From Algoriphagus alkaliphilus (GTDB lineage Bacteria; Bacteroidota; Bacteroidia; Cytophagales; Cyclobacteriaceae), in contig NZ_FMXE01000018.1 of assembly GCF_900103735.1 (NCBI RefSeq), positions 33,404 to 97,403 on the forward strand: 64,000 bases of DNA, written 5' to 3'. Each line of letters begins with the position of its first letter. Within the stretch, counting starts at the first letter, position 1. This document shows, piece after piece, positions 49,340-57,636 of this stretch. The position numbers were made by a program, and so were the translations under genes. The notes under the pieces are model-generated. The model had not been told where the DNA came from. It saw only the letters and a list, made by a program, of their open reading frames with translations, and did no database searches.

Positions 49340-50905
49340 ATGAAAACCTTCCACTACGGCCAAGACCTCCTCAGCTCCTCCATCGCCCTGAGGCTTGCCA
49401 GAAAAGAAATCAATGGCGTTTTTAGTCATGAAACCATTCAAAAGGTGAAAGCCTCATCGGATGCTGTCGCAAAAATCGCTCAGGGTGAAAAGGCCGTCTA
49501 CGGCATCAATACGGGTTTTGGTCCACTCTGCACCACAAGAATTTCGTCAGCAGACACGACAACTTTGCAGGAAAATCTCCTGAAAAGCCATGCCGTCGGA
49601 GTTGGCGAATACATACCTGAGGAAATCTCTCGCTTGATGCTCGTGCTGAAAATCCAAGCCTTAGCCCAGGGGTTTTCAGGAATTCGGTTGGAGACGCTGG
49701 AACGAATTCTTTGGATGTTGGAAAATGATGTGATCCCGGTTGTTCCCGAACAAGGTTCTGTCGGGGCATCGGGAGATTTGGCACCGCTTTCCCATTTGTT
49801 TTTACCCCTGATCGGTTTGGGAAAAGTCCACTTCAAAGGGACCATTCAAAAAGCCGGGGAGATATTGGAAAAACTTGACAAGTCTCCGCTCCAGTTGGGC
49901 CCAAAAGAAGGGCTTGCCTTGATCAACGGAACGCAGTTTATGGCAGCTTTTGGTGTCAAAATAGTGGATAGGCTACACAACCTTCTGACCCACGCCAATA
50001 TCACGGGTGCGATGATGATTGAAGGATTGATGGGCTCGATCAAGCCATTTACAGCAGAATTACATCAATTGCGTCCATTTGTGGGAAACCAGCATGTAGC
50101 ACAAACTATCCTGAATCTCCTTCACGAATCCGAAATCGTCAATTCGCATCTCAATTGCGCGCGTGTTCAGGATCCATACTCCCTTCGCTGCATGCCGCAG
50201 GTGCATGGGGCAAGTTGGAATGCATGGCTTCACCTCAAAGACTGCATTGAAACTGAGATAAATTCTGTGACGGACAACCCCGTGGTTTTTGATGCTGAAA
50301 ACACCATCTCCGGCGGAAATTTTCATGGGCAACCCATTGCTCTGCCCCTCGATTATGCCTGTTTGGCTGCCTCAGAGCTAGGGAATATTTCTGATCGCCG
50401 AATTTACCTTTCCATCGAAGGTGATACGCCTGGAGTACCCAAGCTCTTACTGAAAGAAACGGGGTTAAATTCAGGCCTGATGATCCCTCAATACACTACA
50501 GCGGCTCTGGCTTCAGAAAATAAAGGCCTTTGTTTTCCTGCATCGGCAGATTCCATTCCTACTTCCCTTGGGCAGGAAGATCATGTCAGCATGGGAAGTA
50601 TCGGAGCCCGAAAAGCGCTGCGGGTGATTGGCAATGTGGAGAAAATCCTGGGGATCGAGCTCTTTTATGCTGCTCAGGCGATGGATTATCATGCGCCTAT
50701 GAAGTCAGGCGAAATTCTGACTGCGATCTATGAGCGGGTGCGAAAAGACATTGATCCGGTAGTATCCGATCGGATTCTTTACGAGGACATGGAGACTGCT
50801 ATTGATCTGGTCAAGAGTGGGGAATTGGTAGCTTTGGCAAGGCAGGTGGCTGAATCGGAAGGCTTGGCTTTTGAGACGGAATGGAGCGTTCTATTTAGCT
50901 ATTAA
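49340..50905 (+). CDS. hutH: Histidine ammonia-lyase
   Basis: 521 residues. It deaminates histidine to urocanate, the first step of histidine breakdown. The MIO prosthetic group forms from Ala143-Ser144-Gly145 in GSVGASGDLAPLSH. Other signatures are YGINTGFGPLC, NGTQFMAAFG, QDPYSLRCMPQVHG and GGNFHGQPIALPLD. It is the first gene of hutH-hutI-hutU. The last codons (VAESEGLAFETEW) are repeated 160 nt downstream. ATG start at 49340. Confidence 0.98.
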   Translation: MKTFHYGQDLLSSSIALRLARKEINGVFSHETIQKVKASSDAVAKIAQGEKAVYGINTGFGPLCTTRISSADTTTLQENLLKSHAVGVGEYIPEEISRLMLVLKIQALAQGFSGIRLETLERILWMLENDVIPVVPEQGSVGASGDLAPLSHLFLPLIGLGKVHFKGTIQKAGEILEKLDKSPLQLGPKEGLALINGTQFMAAFGVKIVDRLHNLLTHANITGAMMIEGLMGSIKPFTAELHQLRPFVGNQHVAQTILNLLHESEIVNSHLNCARVQDPYSLRCMPQVHGASWNAWLHLKDCIETEINSVTDNPVVFDAENTISGGNFHGQPIALPLDYACLAASELGNISDRRIYLSIEGDTPGVPKLLLKETGLNSGLMIPQYTTAALASENKGLCFPASADSIPTSLGQEDHVSMGSIGARKALRVIGNVEKILGIELFYAAQAMDYHAPMKSGEILTAIYERVRKDIDPVVSDRILYEDMETAIDLVKSGELVALARQVAESEGLAFETEWSVLFSY

Positions 50906-50910
50906 AAAAG

Positions 50911-50975
50911 CTCACAGATGCCGCAGATTATCACAGATCCAGACTAAATCCTTGTAAATCTGTGGCATCTGTGAG
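50911..50975. repeat. Long inverted repeat just after hutH (hairpin A)
   Basis: CTCACAGATGCCGCAGATT pairs with AATCTGTGGCATCTGTGAG around a loop of about 27 nt. It starts 5 nt after the hutH stop codon. The GCAGAT-type words resemble REP-like intergenic palindromes found in many bacteria. It could act as a terminator or mRNA stabiliser. Confidence 0.7.
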
Positions 50976-51005
50976 AGAGAACAAAGTGAATGAAGGATAC
51001 AAAAT

Positions 51006-51066
51006 GGTGGCTGAATCGGAAGGCTTGGCTTTTGAGACTGAGTGGAGTGAGAAATTTAATTATTAA
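51006..51066 (+). pseudogene. Duplicated 3' end of hutH
   Basis: The 33 nt at 51006-51038 are identical to 50845-50877 of hutH, and the similarity continues to the stop codon. Translated, it reads VAESEGLAFETEWSEKFNY and a stop, against VAESEGLAFETEWSVLFSY in HutH. It is too short to be functional and has no own start. Hairpin A lies between gene and copy, and hairpin B follows the copy, so the unit 'gene end plus hairpin' is present twice. Confidence 0.85.
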
Positions 51067-51073
51067 AATGTAC

Positions 51074-51143
51074 CGCTGATTTCCGCAGAAAAAGTCGCAG
51101 ATCTGCGGAGATCAGCGAATATAAAATCCGCGATAATCTGCGG
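51074..51143. repeat. Palindromic REP-like cluster before hutI (hairpin B)
   Basis: CGCTGATTTCCGCAGA pairs with TCTGCGGAGATCAGCG (51074-51117), and a second unit, ATCCGCGATAATCTGCGGG, follows (51126-51143). The hutI ATG starts 12 nt further on, so the structure sits in its leader and may affect expression within the hut cluster. Confidence 0.65.
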
Positions 51144-51155
51144 GAAAAAAGAAAA

Positions 51156-52409
51156 ATGAAAAAACTAATCGGCCCGATCACCCAAGTCCTCACCATGGAA
51201 AGGCTTCCTCTCAAAGGAGCTTTGAAAGACGAGCAATTAGAAATCCTGGAAAATGCTGGGATCCTGATCGAAGGAGAGAAAATCCTGGAGGTCGGTTCCT
51301 GGCAAAGCCTCAAGAAAGAATTTCCTCAAGCGGAGCTTTTTGAGCTGGAAGGGAATTTTGTCGCCATGCCCGGTCTCATCGATTGCCATACCCATAGCTG
51401 CTTTGGCGGTTCGCGAGCCGGAGATTTTGCGATGCGCAATGCAGGCAAAACCTATCTGGAAATCGCCCAAGCCGGCGGCGGAATCTGGGACACGGTCACC
51501 CAAACCCGAAAACTGAGACTGGAAGAATTGGCAGAGAAAACAGTATTAAATGCAAATCGCCACCTTTCGGATGGAGTCACTACAATCGAAGTAAAGAGTG
51601 GCTATGGACTTTCGGTTGAGGAAGAGTTGAAAATGCTTCGTGCAATCCAACTTGCCAATCAATCAACACCTGCCGATCTGATTTCAACTTGCCTTGCCGC
51701 GCACATGAAACCGAGGGATTACGAGGGAACGAATTCAGAATACCTTCAGCACATCTCATCCGAACTTTTTCCAATTCTTAAAACCGAAAAATTGACCAAT
51801 CGCATCGATGCCTTTGTGGAGAAAAGCGCATTTTCCCCGGAAGAAATTGCTCCTTATTTCAAAAAAGCAAGGGAAATGGGTTTTGATCTTACTGTTCATG
51901 CGGATCAATTTACAACCGGAGGATCTAAAGTGGCTGTAGAATTCGGCGCGCTTTCAGCAGATCACCTTGAGGCTTCCACAGCCAGCGAAATTTGGCTTTT
52001 GACCACTTCAAACACCATCTCAGTTGCCCTACCCGGAGCCTCAATCGGCCTGGGTTGCACCTTTACCCCTGCTCGAAAACTCCTCGATCAAGGAGGGGCT
52101 TTGGCAATTGCATCAGATTGGAATCCAGGCTCGGCTCCAATGGGAGATCTACTCGCTCAAGCTTCCATTTTGGCTACCTTCGAAAAACTAAGTGCTGCAG
52201 AAGTCCTGGCAGGAATCACATTCCGCGCGGCCGCGGCTTTGGGTTTGGAAGACAGAGGAAAATTGAAAGCAGGATTGTTGGCAGATTTTGTACTTTTCCC
52301 AACGGCCGACTATCGGGAAATTCTCTACCACCAGGGTAAGATGAAGCCGGAGATGGTGTGGAAGATTGGAAGTCTGGAGGGTGGGAAGCTTGGAGGCAGG
52401 GAAGAATGA
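51156..52409 (+). CDS. hutI: Imidazolonepropionase
   Basis: 417 residues. It hydrolyses imidazolone-5-propionate to N-formimino-L-glutamate. Metal ligands are in MPGLIDCHTHSCFGGSRAGDF, with the substrate-proximal VKSGYGL, the later His in LTVHADQF and SADHLEA, and the Asp in AIASDWNPGSAPM. It is the second gene in the hut block, between hutH and hutU. The REP-like cluster lies directly upstream. ATG start at 51156. Confidence 0.97.
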   Translation: MKKLIGPITQVLTMERLPLKGALKDEQLEILENAGILIEGEKILEVGSWQSLKKEFPQAELFELEGNFVAMPGLIDCHTHSCFGGSRAGDFAMRNAGKTYLEIAQAGGGIWDTVTQTRKLRLEELAEKTVLNANRHLSDGVTTIEVKSGYGLSVEEELKMLRAIQLANQSTPADLISTCLAAHMKPRDYEGTNSEYLQHISSELFPILKTEKLTNRIDAFVEKSAFSPEEIAPYFKKAREMGFDLTVHADQFTTGGSKVAVEFGALSADHLEASTASEIWLLTTSNTISVALPGASIGLGCTFTPARKLLDQGGALAIASDWNPGSAPMGDLLAQASILATFEKLSAAEVLAGITFRAAAALGLEDRGKLKAGLLADFVLFPTADYREILYHQGKMKPEMVWKIGSLEGGKLGGREE

Positions 52410-52571
52410 GGAAAAGACGTAAGACATTAGAAAATAGACATAAGTATCAAGTCAAGACAGTAAGTAGTGATTTGTAAGTGGTCAAAAAGTGAAAAATCAG
52501 GTAAAAACAAAAATCCTGAAATAGAGCAATGAGGTTAAAATTCGGCCCGTAAATCAAAATTCGTAAATCCC

Positions 52572-54575
52572 ATGCAGGATCAAATCAAGCAAGGTATTCC
52601 TACTTTTCTTCCTCCGAAAAAGAATCGGAATCCAAATTTTTCCCATGCTCCCAAACGAAAGGACATTCTTTCTTCTGATGAGAAAAAACTGGCTCTGCGA
52701 AATGCCCTGCGCTATTTCCCGAAGGAGTGGCATGTTGAATTGGCCGCTGAGTTTTTAAAAGAGTTAATAGAGTTTGGGCGCATCTACATGTATCGTTTTA
52801 TTCCGGATTACCAGATATATGCCCGGCCGATTTCTGAATATCCGGCCCAATCCAGGCAAGCCGCAGCCATCATGCTGATGATTCAAAACAATCTGGATCC
52901 CAAAGTAGCACAGCACCCCGAGGAACTGATCACATACGGTGGAAACGGGGCGGTTTTCCAAAATTGGGCGCAATACCTGCTGACCATGAAATACCTGTCC
53001 GAAATGACAGGGGAACAGACATTACATATTTATTCCGGGCATCCCATGGGGCTATTCCCCTCTTCGAAGGAGGCCCCAAGAGTGATCGTGACCAATGGAA
53101 TGATGATTCCCAACTACTCCAAACCCGACGATTGGGAGCGGTACAATGCGCTTGGAGTTACCCAATATGGACAAATGACCGCAGGTTCATACATGTACAT
53201 TGGCCCACAGGGTATCGTTCATGGAACCACTATTACAGTAATGAATGCCTTCCGAAAAAAGCTAAAACCCGGAGAAAGTCCCAATGGAAAAATCTTCCTG
53301 ACAGCGGGGCTTGGTGGTATGAGCGGAGCACAACCCAAGGCAGGTACTATTGCGGGATGCGTGACTGTATGTGCTGAAGTCAACCCTGAAGCTGCCCGAA
53401 AACGCCATGAACAGGGCTGGGTGGATGAACTGATCGAGGATTTGGATGAATTGGTAGCAAGAGTGAAACAGGCTAAGCTTGGGAAAGAAGCAATGTCTCT
53501 CGCATTTTTGGGAAATATCGTCGATGTCTGGGAACGATTTGATGTCGAAAACATCTTCGTAGAATTGGGTTCAGATCAGACCTCCCTGCACAACCCCTGG
53601 TCTGGAGGCTACTATCCTGCAGGGCTTTCTTTCGAAGAATCCAATCTGCTCATGGCGGAAAATCCTGCGAAGTTTAAGGGAAAAGTACAAGAATCCCTTC
53701 GTCGTCAGGCAGCTGTGATCAATCGACATGCGGCCCAGGGAACTTACTTTTTCGATTACGGCAATGCCTTTTTACTAGAAGCCTCTCGGGCTGGTGCGGA
53801 TGTGATGACGGAAAATGGGATAGACTTTAGATATCCCAGCTATGTGCAGGACATCTTGGGTCCAATGTGTTTTGACTACGGATTTGGGCCTTTTCGATGG
53901 GTTTGCACTTCGGGAGATGCCAAGGATCTTCAGAAAACAGATCAGATCGCCGCATCAGTTTTGAAAAAAATCATGAAAGATGCGCCCGAATCCATTTCCC
54001 AACAGATGCAGGACAACATCACCTGGATCGAGGAAGCGGAAAAGAACAACTTGGTGGTCGGATCCCAAGCGCGAATTCTCTACGCCGATGCCGAAGGCCG
54101 TACGGAAATCGCCCAAGCCTTCAATCAAGCAATCCAATCGGGAGAAATCTCCGCACCGATTGTATTGGGACGGGATCACCATGATGTCAGCGGGACAGAT
54201 TCCCCCTATCGGGAAACCAGCAATATCTACGACGGAAGCCGGTTCACGGCCGATATGGCCATTCACAACGTGATCGGGGACAGCTTTCGCGGCGCGACCT
54301 GGGTTTCCATCCACAACGGAGGCGGAGTGGGTTGGGGCGAGGTGATCAACGGAGGTTTTGGATTGGTTTTGGACGGAAGTGCGGAATCCGAAAGACGATT
54401 AAAATCCATGCTTTTCTACGATGTCAACAACGGAATTGCCCGGCGAGCCTGGGCAAGAAATCCGGGTTCTTTGGAAGCCATACAGCGGGAAATGGACCGC
54501 AGTCCGGGGCTGAAGGTGACCATTCCGAATTTGGTAGAAGAAAAGGTCTTAAATTTTATCGACTTTATTTCATAA
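52572..54575 (+). CDS. hutU: Urocanate hydratase (long form)
   Basis: 667 residues. It adds water to urocanate using tightly bound NAD+. The conserved YGGNGAVFQNWAQYLLTMKY, HIYSGHPMGLFPSSKEAPRV, GQMTAGSYMYIGPQGIVHGT, LTAGLGGMSGAQPKAG and the late DVSGTDSPYRETSNIYDGS are present. It is about 110 residues longer than the familiar proteobacterial form of about 555. A long form occurs in Bacteroidota. The repeat copy 5 begins 34 nt after its stop. Confidence 0.97.
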   Translation: MQDQIKQGIPTFLPPKKNRNPNFSHAPKRKDILSSDEKKLALRNALRYFPKEWHVELAAEFLKELIEFGRIYMYRFIPDYQIYARPISEYPAQSRQAAAIMLMIQNNLDPKVAQHPEELITYGGNGAVFQNWAQYLLTMKYLSEMTGEQTLHIYSGHPMGLFPSSKEAPRVIVTNGMMIPNYSKPDDWERYNALGVTQYGQMTAGSYMYIGPQGIVHGTTITVMNAFRKKLKPGESPNGKIFLTAGLGGMSGAQPKAGTIAGCVTVCAEVNPEAARKRHEQGWVDELIEDLDELVARVKQAKLGKEAMSLAFLGNIVDVWERFDVENIFVELGSDQTSLHNPWSGGYYPAGLSFEESNLLMAENPAKFKGKVQESLRRQAAVINRHAAQGTYFFDYGNAFLLEASRAGADVMTENGIDFRYPSYVQDILGPMCFDYGFGPFRWVCTSGDAKDLQKTDQIAASVLKKIMKDAPESISQQMQDNITWIEEAEKNNLVVGSQARILYADAEGRTEIAQAFNQAIQSGEISAPIVLGRDHHDVSGTDSPYRETSNIYDGSRFTADMAIHNVIGDSFRGATWVSIHNGGGVGWGEVINGGFGLVLDGSAESERRLKSMLFYDVNNGIARRAWARNPGSLEAIQREMDRSPGLKVTIPNLVEEKVLNFIDFIS

Positions 54576-54609
54576 CTCAAAAATCAATTCCTGATGGATT
54601 ATTTTCGAT

Positions 54610-54759
54610 CATGATTATCCGCAATTCTGCCAGTAAGAAAAAATGAGGTATGAAGATGGCGGATAATCGTCCACAGACGACAGTCAACTGTCCACGGCTC
54701 GTTTTTTGGAACTTCAAAACTTAATTTATTTGGCTACTGGTAGGAAAGCGGATCTACAG
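54610..54759 (+). mobile_element. MITE-like 150-bp element, copy 5
   Basis: A 150-bp element flanked by a perfect 9-bp direct repeat, ATTTTCGAT, at 54601-54609 and 54760-54768. It differs by eye from copy 2 (2129-2278) at one base. Ends are CATGATTATCCGC and GCGGATCTACAG. It lies between hutU and a toxin-antitoxin pair whose first ATG is 32 nt to the right, so it forms nearly the entire upstream region of that pair. Confidence 0.9.
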
Positions 54760-54791
54760 ATTTTCGATATATTTGATTAAAAGGAATTGCC

Positions 54792-54974
54792 ATGTTAACA
54801 AAATCTTTGGTTACTAAACAACTCGAAAAACTACCCAACGAATTCACCTTGGATGATCTGGTAGAGCAATTGATCCTAGTTCAAAAAATTGAAAAGGGAC
54901 TGAAAGATTCTGATGAAAACAAGGTTATTTCAGAAGAGGAATTGGACACTGAAATTGAAAAATGGTTCAAATAA
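54792..54974 (+). CDS. Probable type II antitoxin
   Basis: 60 residues, acidic, starting MLTKSLVTKQLEKLPNEFTL and ending EEELDTEIEKWFK. It overlaps the RelE/ParE-type toxin gene by 13 nt, the standard antitoxin-first arrangement. The N-terminal half may form a small DNA-binding or dimerisation unit, and the C-terminal acidic helix would wrap the toxin. Assignment rests on position, size and charge; the exact antitoxin family is not certain. Confidence 0.8.
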   Translation: MLTKSLVTKQLEKLPNEFTLDDLVEQLILVQKIEKGLKDSDENKVISEEELDTEIEKWFK

Positions 54975-55264
54975 AATGGACGGATCAGGCAGTTTTGGAT
55001 TTGAAAGAAATCGCTGATTATATAAGCAGGGATTCTAAAAAATATGCAAAGCATCAAATTCAAAGCATCAAGCAACGAACTCAGATTTTAAAGAAAAACC
55101 CATTTTCTGGTCAAATTTTAGACTTTTTCAATCATCCTGAAGTAAGACAGCTCGTAGAAGGGAACTATTTGATTATTTATAGGATAAAAAGTGAATTAAG
55201 GATTGACATAGTTTCCATCCATCATACATCAAGAGACCTCGCGAAAAGGAAGTTGGAGCTTTAA
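54962..55264 (+). CDS. RelE/ParE-family toxin
   Basis: 100 residues. The fold shows VQIKWTDQAVLDLKEIADYI at the start, the NPFSGQ loop, VRQLVEGNYLIIYRI and the C-terminal VSIHHTSRD. This end motif is typical of ParE/RelE-type toxins. Whether it cleaves mRNA on ribosomes or poisons gyrase cannot be said from the sequence. It overlaps the antitoxin gene by 13 nt and ends at a strong bidirectional terminator. Confidence 0.9.
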   Translation: MVQIKWTDQAVLDLKEIADYISRDSKKYAKHQIQSIKQRTQILKKNPFSGQILDFFNHPEVRQLVEGNYLIIYRIKSELRIDIVSIHHTSRDLAKRKLEL

Positions 55265-55302
55265 CCCAAATTCAAGTATAAAAATCTGATTTAAAAAATG
55301 AC

Positions 55303-55335
55303 AACTTTTCCAAAGTTCTAAACTTTGGAAAAGTT
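55303..55335. terminator. Bidirectional terminator between the toxin and Uma2 genes
   Basis: AACTTTTCCAAAGTT and AACTTTGGAAAAGTT form a perfect 15-bp stem around CTA. It serves the converging toxin (+) and Uma2 (-) genes. The same stem is present at 30754-30786. Confidence 0.8.
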
Positions 55336-55342
55336 TTGCTAC

Positions 55343-55966
55343 TCAATCCTCCGAAAACACCTCCTCCAAATCCAGTTCAAAGCCCGAAAGTACAGAGGAT
55401 CCAACTTTTTGGCCTGAAGTAAAAAGTCGGGAGGGCTGGTATTTTCCATTGATCAAAGAATAGATTAACAGTGAACATTCCATGGGATATATTATCCAAT
55501 ATTCCCGAACTCCAAACTCCTCATAGAGTTCATATTTATTCTGAAGTTCTACACGGCTGTTACCCTGAGAAAGAATTTCCACAATCAAATCCGGCGCACC
55601 AAAACAGCCTTTATCATCCAATTTAGAAGGATCACAAATCACCGAGATATCTGGCTGAACCACTGAATCAACTTTTCTATCCTCTTGATTTTTGGAAAAG
55701 CGTACATCAAATGGTGCTGCGTAAATTTTGCATTTTTGGCCCAATAAAAAATTCCCAAGAATTCGAGATAAATTCAAAGAAACCTCTTGATGCTTTCTAC
55801 TTGGTGCAGCTGCTTTTTTAAAAACCTTTCCCTTGATCAACTCTACAATTTCCTCAAAGTCCCATTTGAGGTAATCCGCGTAGGTATAGCCAGCAAAAGA
55901 ATCATTGGACTCCTGAAAAGTATCCAGGTCTATGTTTTCTTTTTGGGGAATTCGATACGGTTTCAT
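55343..55966 (-). CDS. Uma2-family endonuclease (DUF820)
   Basis: 207 residues from the ATG at 55966 (MKPYRIPQKENIDLDTFQES); a TTG seven codons upstream is unlikely. The PD-(D/E)XK nuclease core is VVQPDISVICDPSKL with GAPDLIVEILS and the following NKYELYEEFGVREYWIIYP. Uma2 proteins are widespread in mobile and accessory regions, with no agreed function. It is convergent with the toxin gene and divergent from the hutG-like gene. Confidence 0.88.
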   Translation of the reverse strand: MKPYRIPQKENIDLDTFQESNDSFAGYTYADYLKWDFEEIVELIKGKVFKKAAAPSRKHQEVSLNLSRILGNFLLGQKCKIYAAPFDVRFSKNQEDRKVDSVVQPDISVICDPSKLDDKGCFGAPDLIVEILSQGNSRVELQNKYELYEEFGVREYWIIYPMECSLLIYSLINGKYQPSRLFTSGQKVGSSVLSGFELDLEEVFSED

Positions 55967-56050
55967 GATGCTTTCCACTTTTGCCAATAAAATTAACAGA
56001 CAACTTTCCTTAAGTTAGTGCAAAATAAAAGTTGATCAAATCCAATACAC

Positions 56051-57007
56051 ATGAACCTGCATCAAAATCCCTCTCCATTTCATTGGTCTGGCCGAAAATC
56101 TGATCAAATTGAATATTGGCATCAAGCCATCCAACCTGTAGCAAACCTGAAACTCAGGGAAGATCCGATTAAAAAAATTGGAATTTTAGGGTACTCAGGA
56201 GAAGAAGGTGTCATCCGAAATCAAGGTCGGATCGGGACTATTGAAGGCCCGTCAGCCATCAGGAAAATGCTTGGCTCTGTGGCACTGCATTTACCTGAAA
56301 AACTACCCTTATTGGATTACGGAGATATTTTCACCTTAGATCAAGACATGGAAGCCTCCCATGACCTGATATCAAAAACCACTTTCGACCTCCTTACTAC
56401 CAATCATTTTCCGGTTTTTCTGGGAGGTGGTCATGATTTGGCCTATGCCCATGGAAGGGGAGCTTTAAAATTTGTAAAAGGGAAAGGTGAAAAACTGGGA
56501 ATTATCAACTTGGACGCTCATTTTGACCTTCGTCCCAAGGTCAAAGACAAAGGACACTCCGGATCTCCTTTTCTACAGCTTGCCGAAGAAAACCCGGATG
56601 ATTTCAACTATTTGGCTTTGGGAATTCAACGCGCCGCAAACCCCCGTTCACTTTTTGAAGCAGCAGAAAAATTCAAAGCACGGTATATCGTCATGGAGGA
56701 TTTTAGACTTCACAACTGGGAATACATCGAGGAGCAGATCATCTGGTTTATCGATTCGGTCAATAAAATCTACCTCAGCATTGACCTGGACGGGTTTTCA
56801 TCGGCATTTGCGCCGGGAGTCTCTGCCCCATCGCCTATGGGTTTCAATCCTCAGATAGCATTCAAAGTGTTTGAACTGATTGTGAAAAGCAAAAAGCTGA
56901 TCAGTTTGGACGTGGTAGAACTCAACCCACAATTTGATCAGGACAATGCTACGGCAAGACTGGCGGCTAGATCGATAGAGTACATTGTGAGGAAAGTTTT
57001 TTCTTAA
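56051..57007 (+). CDS. hutG: Formimidoylglutamase / arginase-family hydrolase
   Basis: 318 residues. The binuclear manganese ligands are in FLGGGHDLAYAHGRG, NLDAHFDLRP and SIDLDGFSSAFAPGVS. The arginase/agmatinase family also covers formimidoylglutamase, which releases glutamate and formamide in the last step of histidine breakdown. Its location just beyond the hut block supports this role, though agmatinase cannot be excluded from sequence alone. The toxin-antitoxin pair and the Uma2 gene separate it from hutU. Confidence 0.85.
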   Translation: MNLHQNPSPFHWSGRKSDQIEYWHQAIQPVANLKLREDPIKKIGILGYSGEEGVIRNQGRIGTIEGPSAIRKMLGSVALHLPEKLPLLDYGDIFTLDQDMEASHDLISKTTFDLLTTNHFPVFLGGGHDLAYAHGRGALKFVKGKGEKLGIINLDAHFDLRPKVKDKGHSGSPFLQLAEENPDDFNYLALGIQRAANPRSLFEAAEKFKARYIVMEDFRLHNWEYIEEQIIWFIDSVNKIYLSIDLDGFSSAFAPGVSAPSPMGFNPQIAFKVFELIVKSKKLISLDVVELNPQFDQDNATARLAARSIEYIVRKVFS

Positions 57008-57636
57008 GTCAAAAAAGAGAGTCTGACTTTTTTGTAGTGTCAGTCCGAGTACCCGACAGACGGGAGTCTAGAGGTTCGAGGACCTTTCGAACTGCCCAAC
57101 TCTCGTTGGTCAGGCGCACTAATGACAGATTGCGTTAAATTTTGTTTTTCCTAATTATTCAAAATTATATTATGATTTCATGAAGTGTGATTTGTCGCCA
57201 TTAAGCAGTTAATTCTGGTTCTAAGTTTAGGTTAGGTTATTCTTTTTCTTCGTTCTTTTGGCTTAACCCAGGAACTAGCGTATAAAAACAGTCCAGTGGA
57301 CAGTTTTAGCTAGTAGCCAGGTGTAGGGGAGGAAAAAGGTCAAGATTTGCGCCACCCTGCAAGCTGGCCCCTCGCTAAATCTCTCCACTGGAGAGATTCT
57401 CAACACTCGGTCCTCACCGCACTGGGCCGAACGTTGTCTCGCTAGCAAATCCTCCCACCGCGCCCTTCCGATCGATGTTTTGTTTACGCAGGCTAAATCA
57501 AACGTAGTTTTACATTTATTGACTTATTTGGTGTGAAAAACCCCGTCATTTCCTTTTTGTATGTTCCCGGAATATTTAAGACTCAAAGTGACACTAAAAA
57601 GCCCTTTAAGAGAAATTCTTCATGATTTTCTTTCCC
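57008..57636. other. 629-bp noncoding stretch with several hairpins
   Basis: No gene was recognised on either strand. Structures seen: GTTCGA...TCGAAC (about 57075-57093); CCAAC...GTTGG (about 57100-57112); a long imperfect hairpin from CTAGCG to AGCTAG at 57275-57313 with GTCCA-G-TGGAC at its tip; and the perfect stem AATCTCTCC-ACT-GGAGAGATT at 57378-57398. The part from about 57300 to 57475 is more GC-rich than its flanks. It may be a structured RNA or the remains of an insertion element; neither can be shown here. Confidence 0.4.

Noticed and set aside
57050..57115. Possible tRNA or tRNA fragment (GGTTCGA-like loop)
   Set aside because: No acceptor stem, D arm or anticodon arm could be built around it; it is only a short hairpin.
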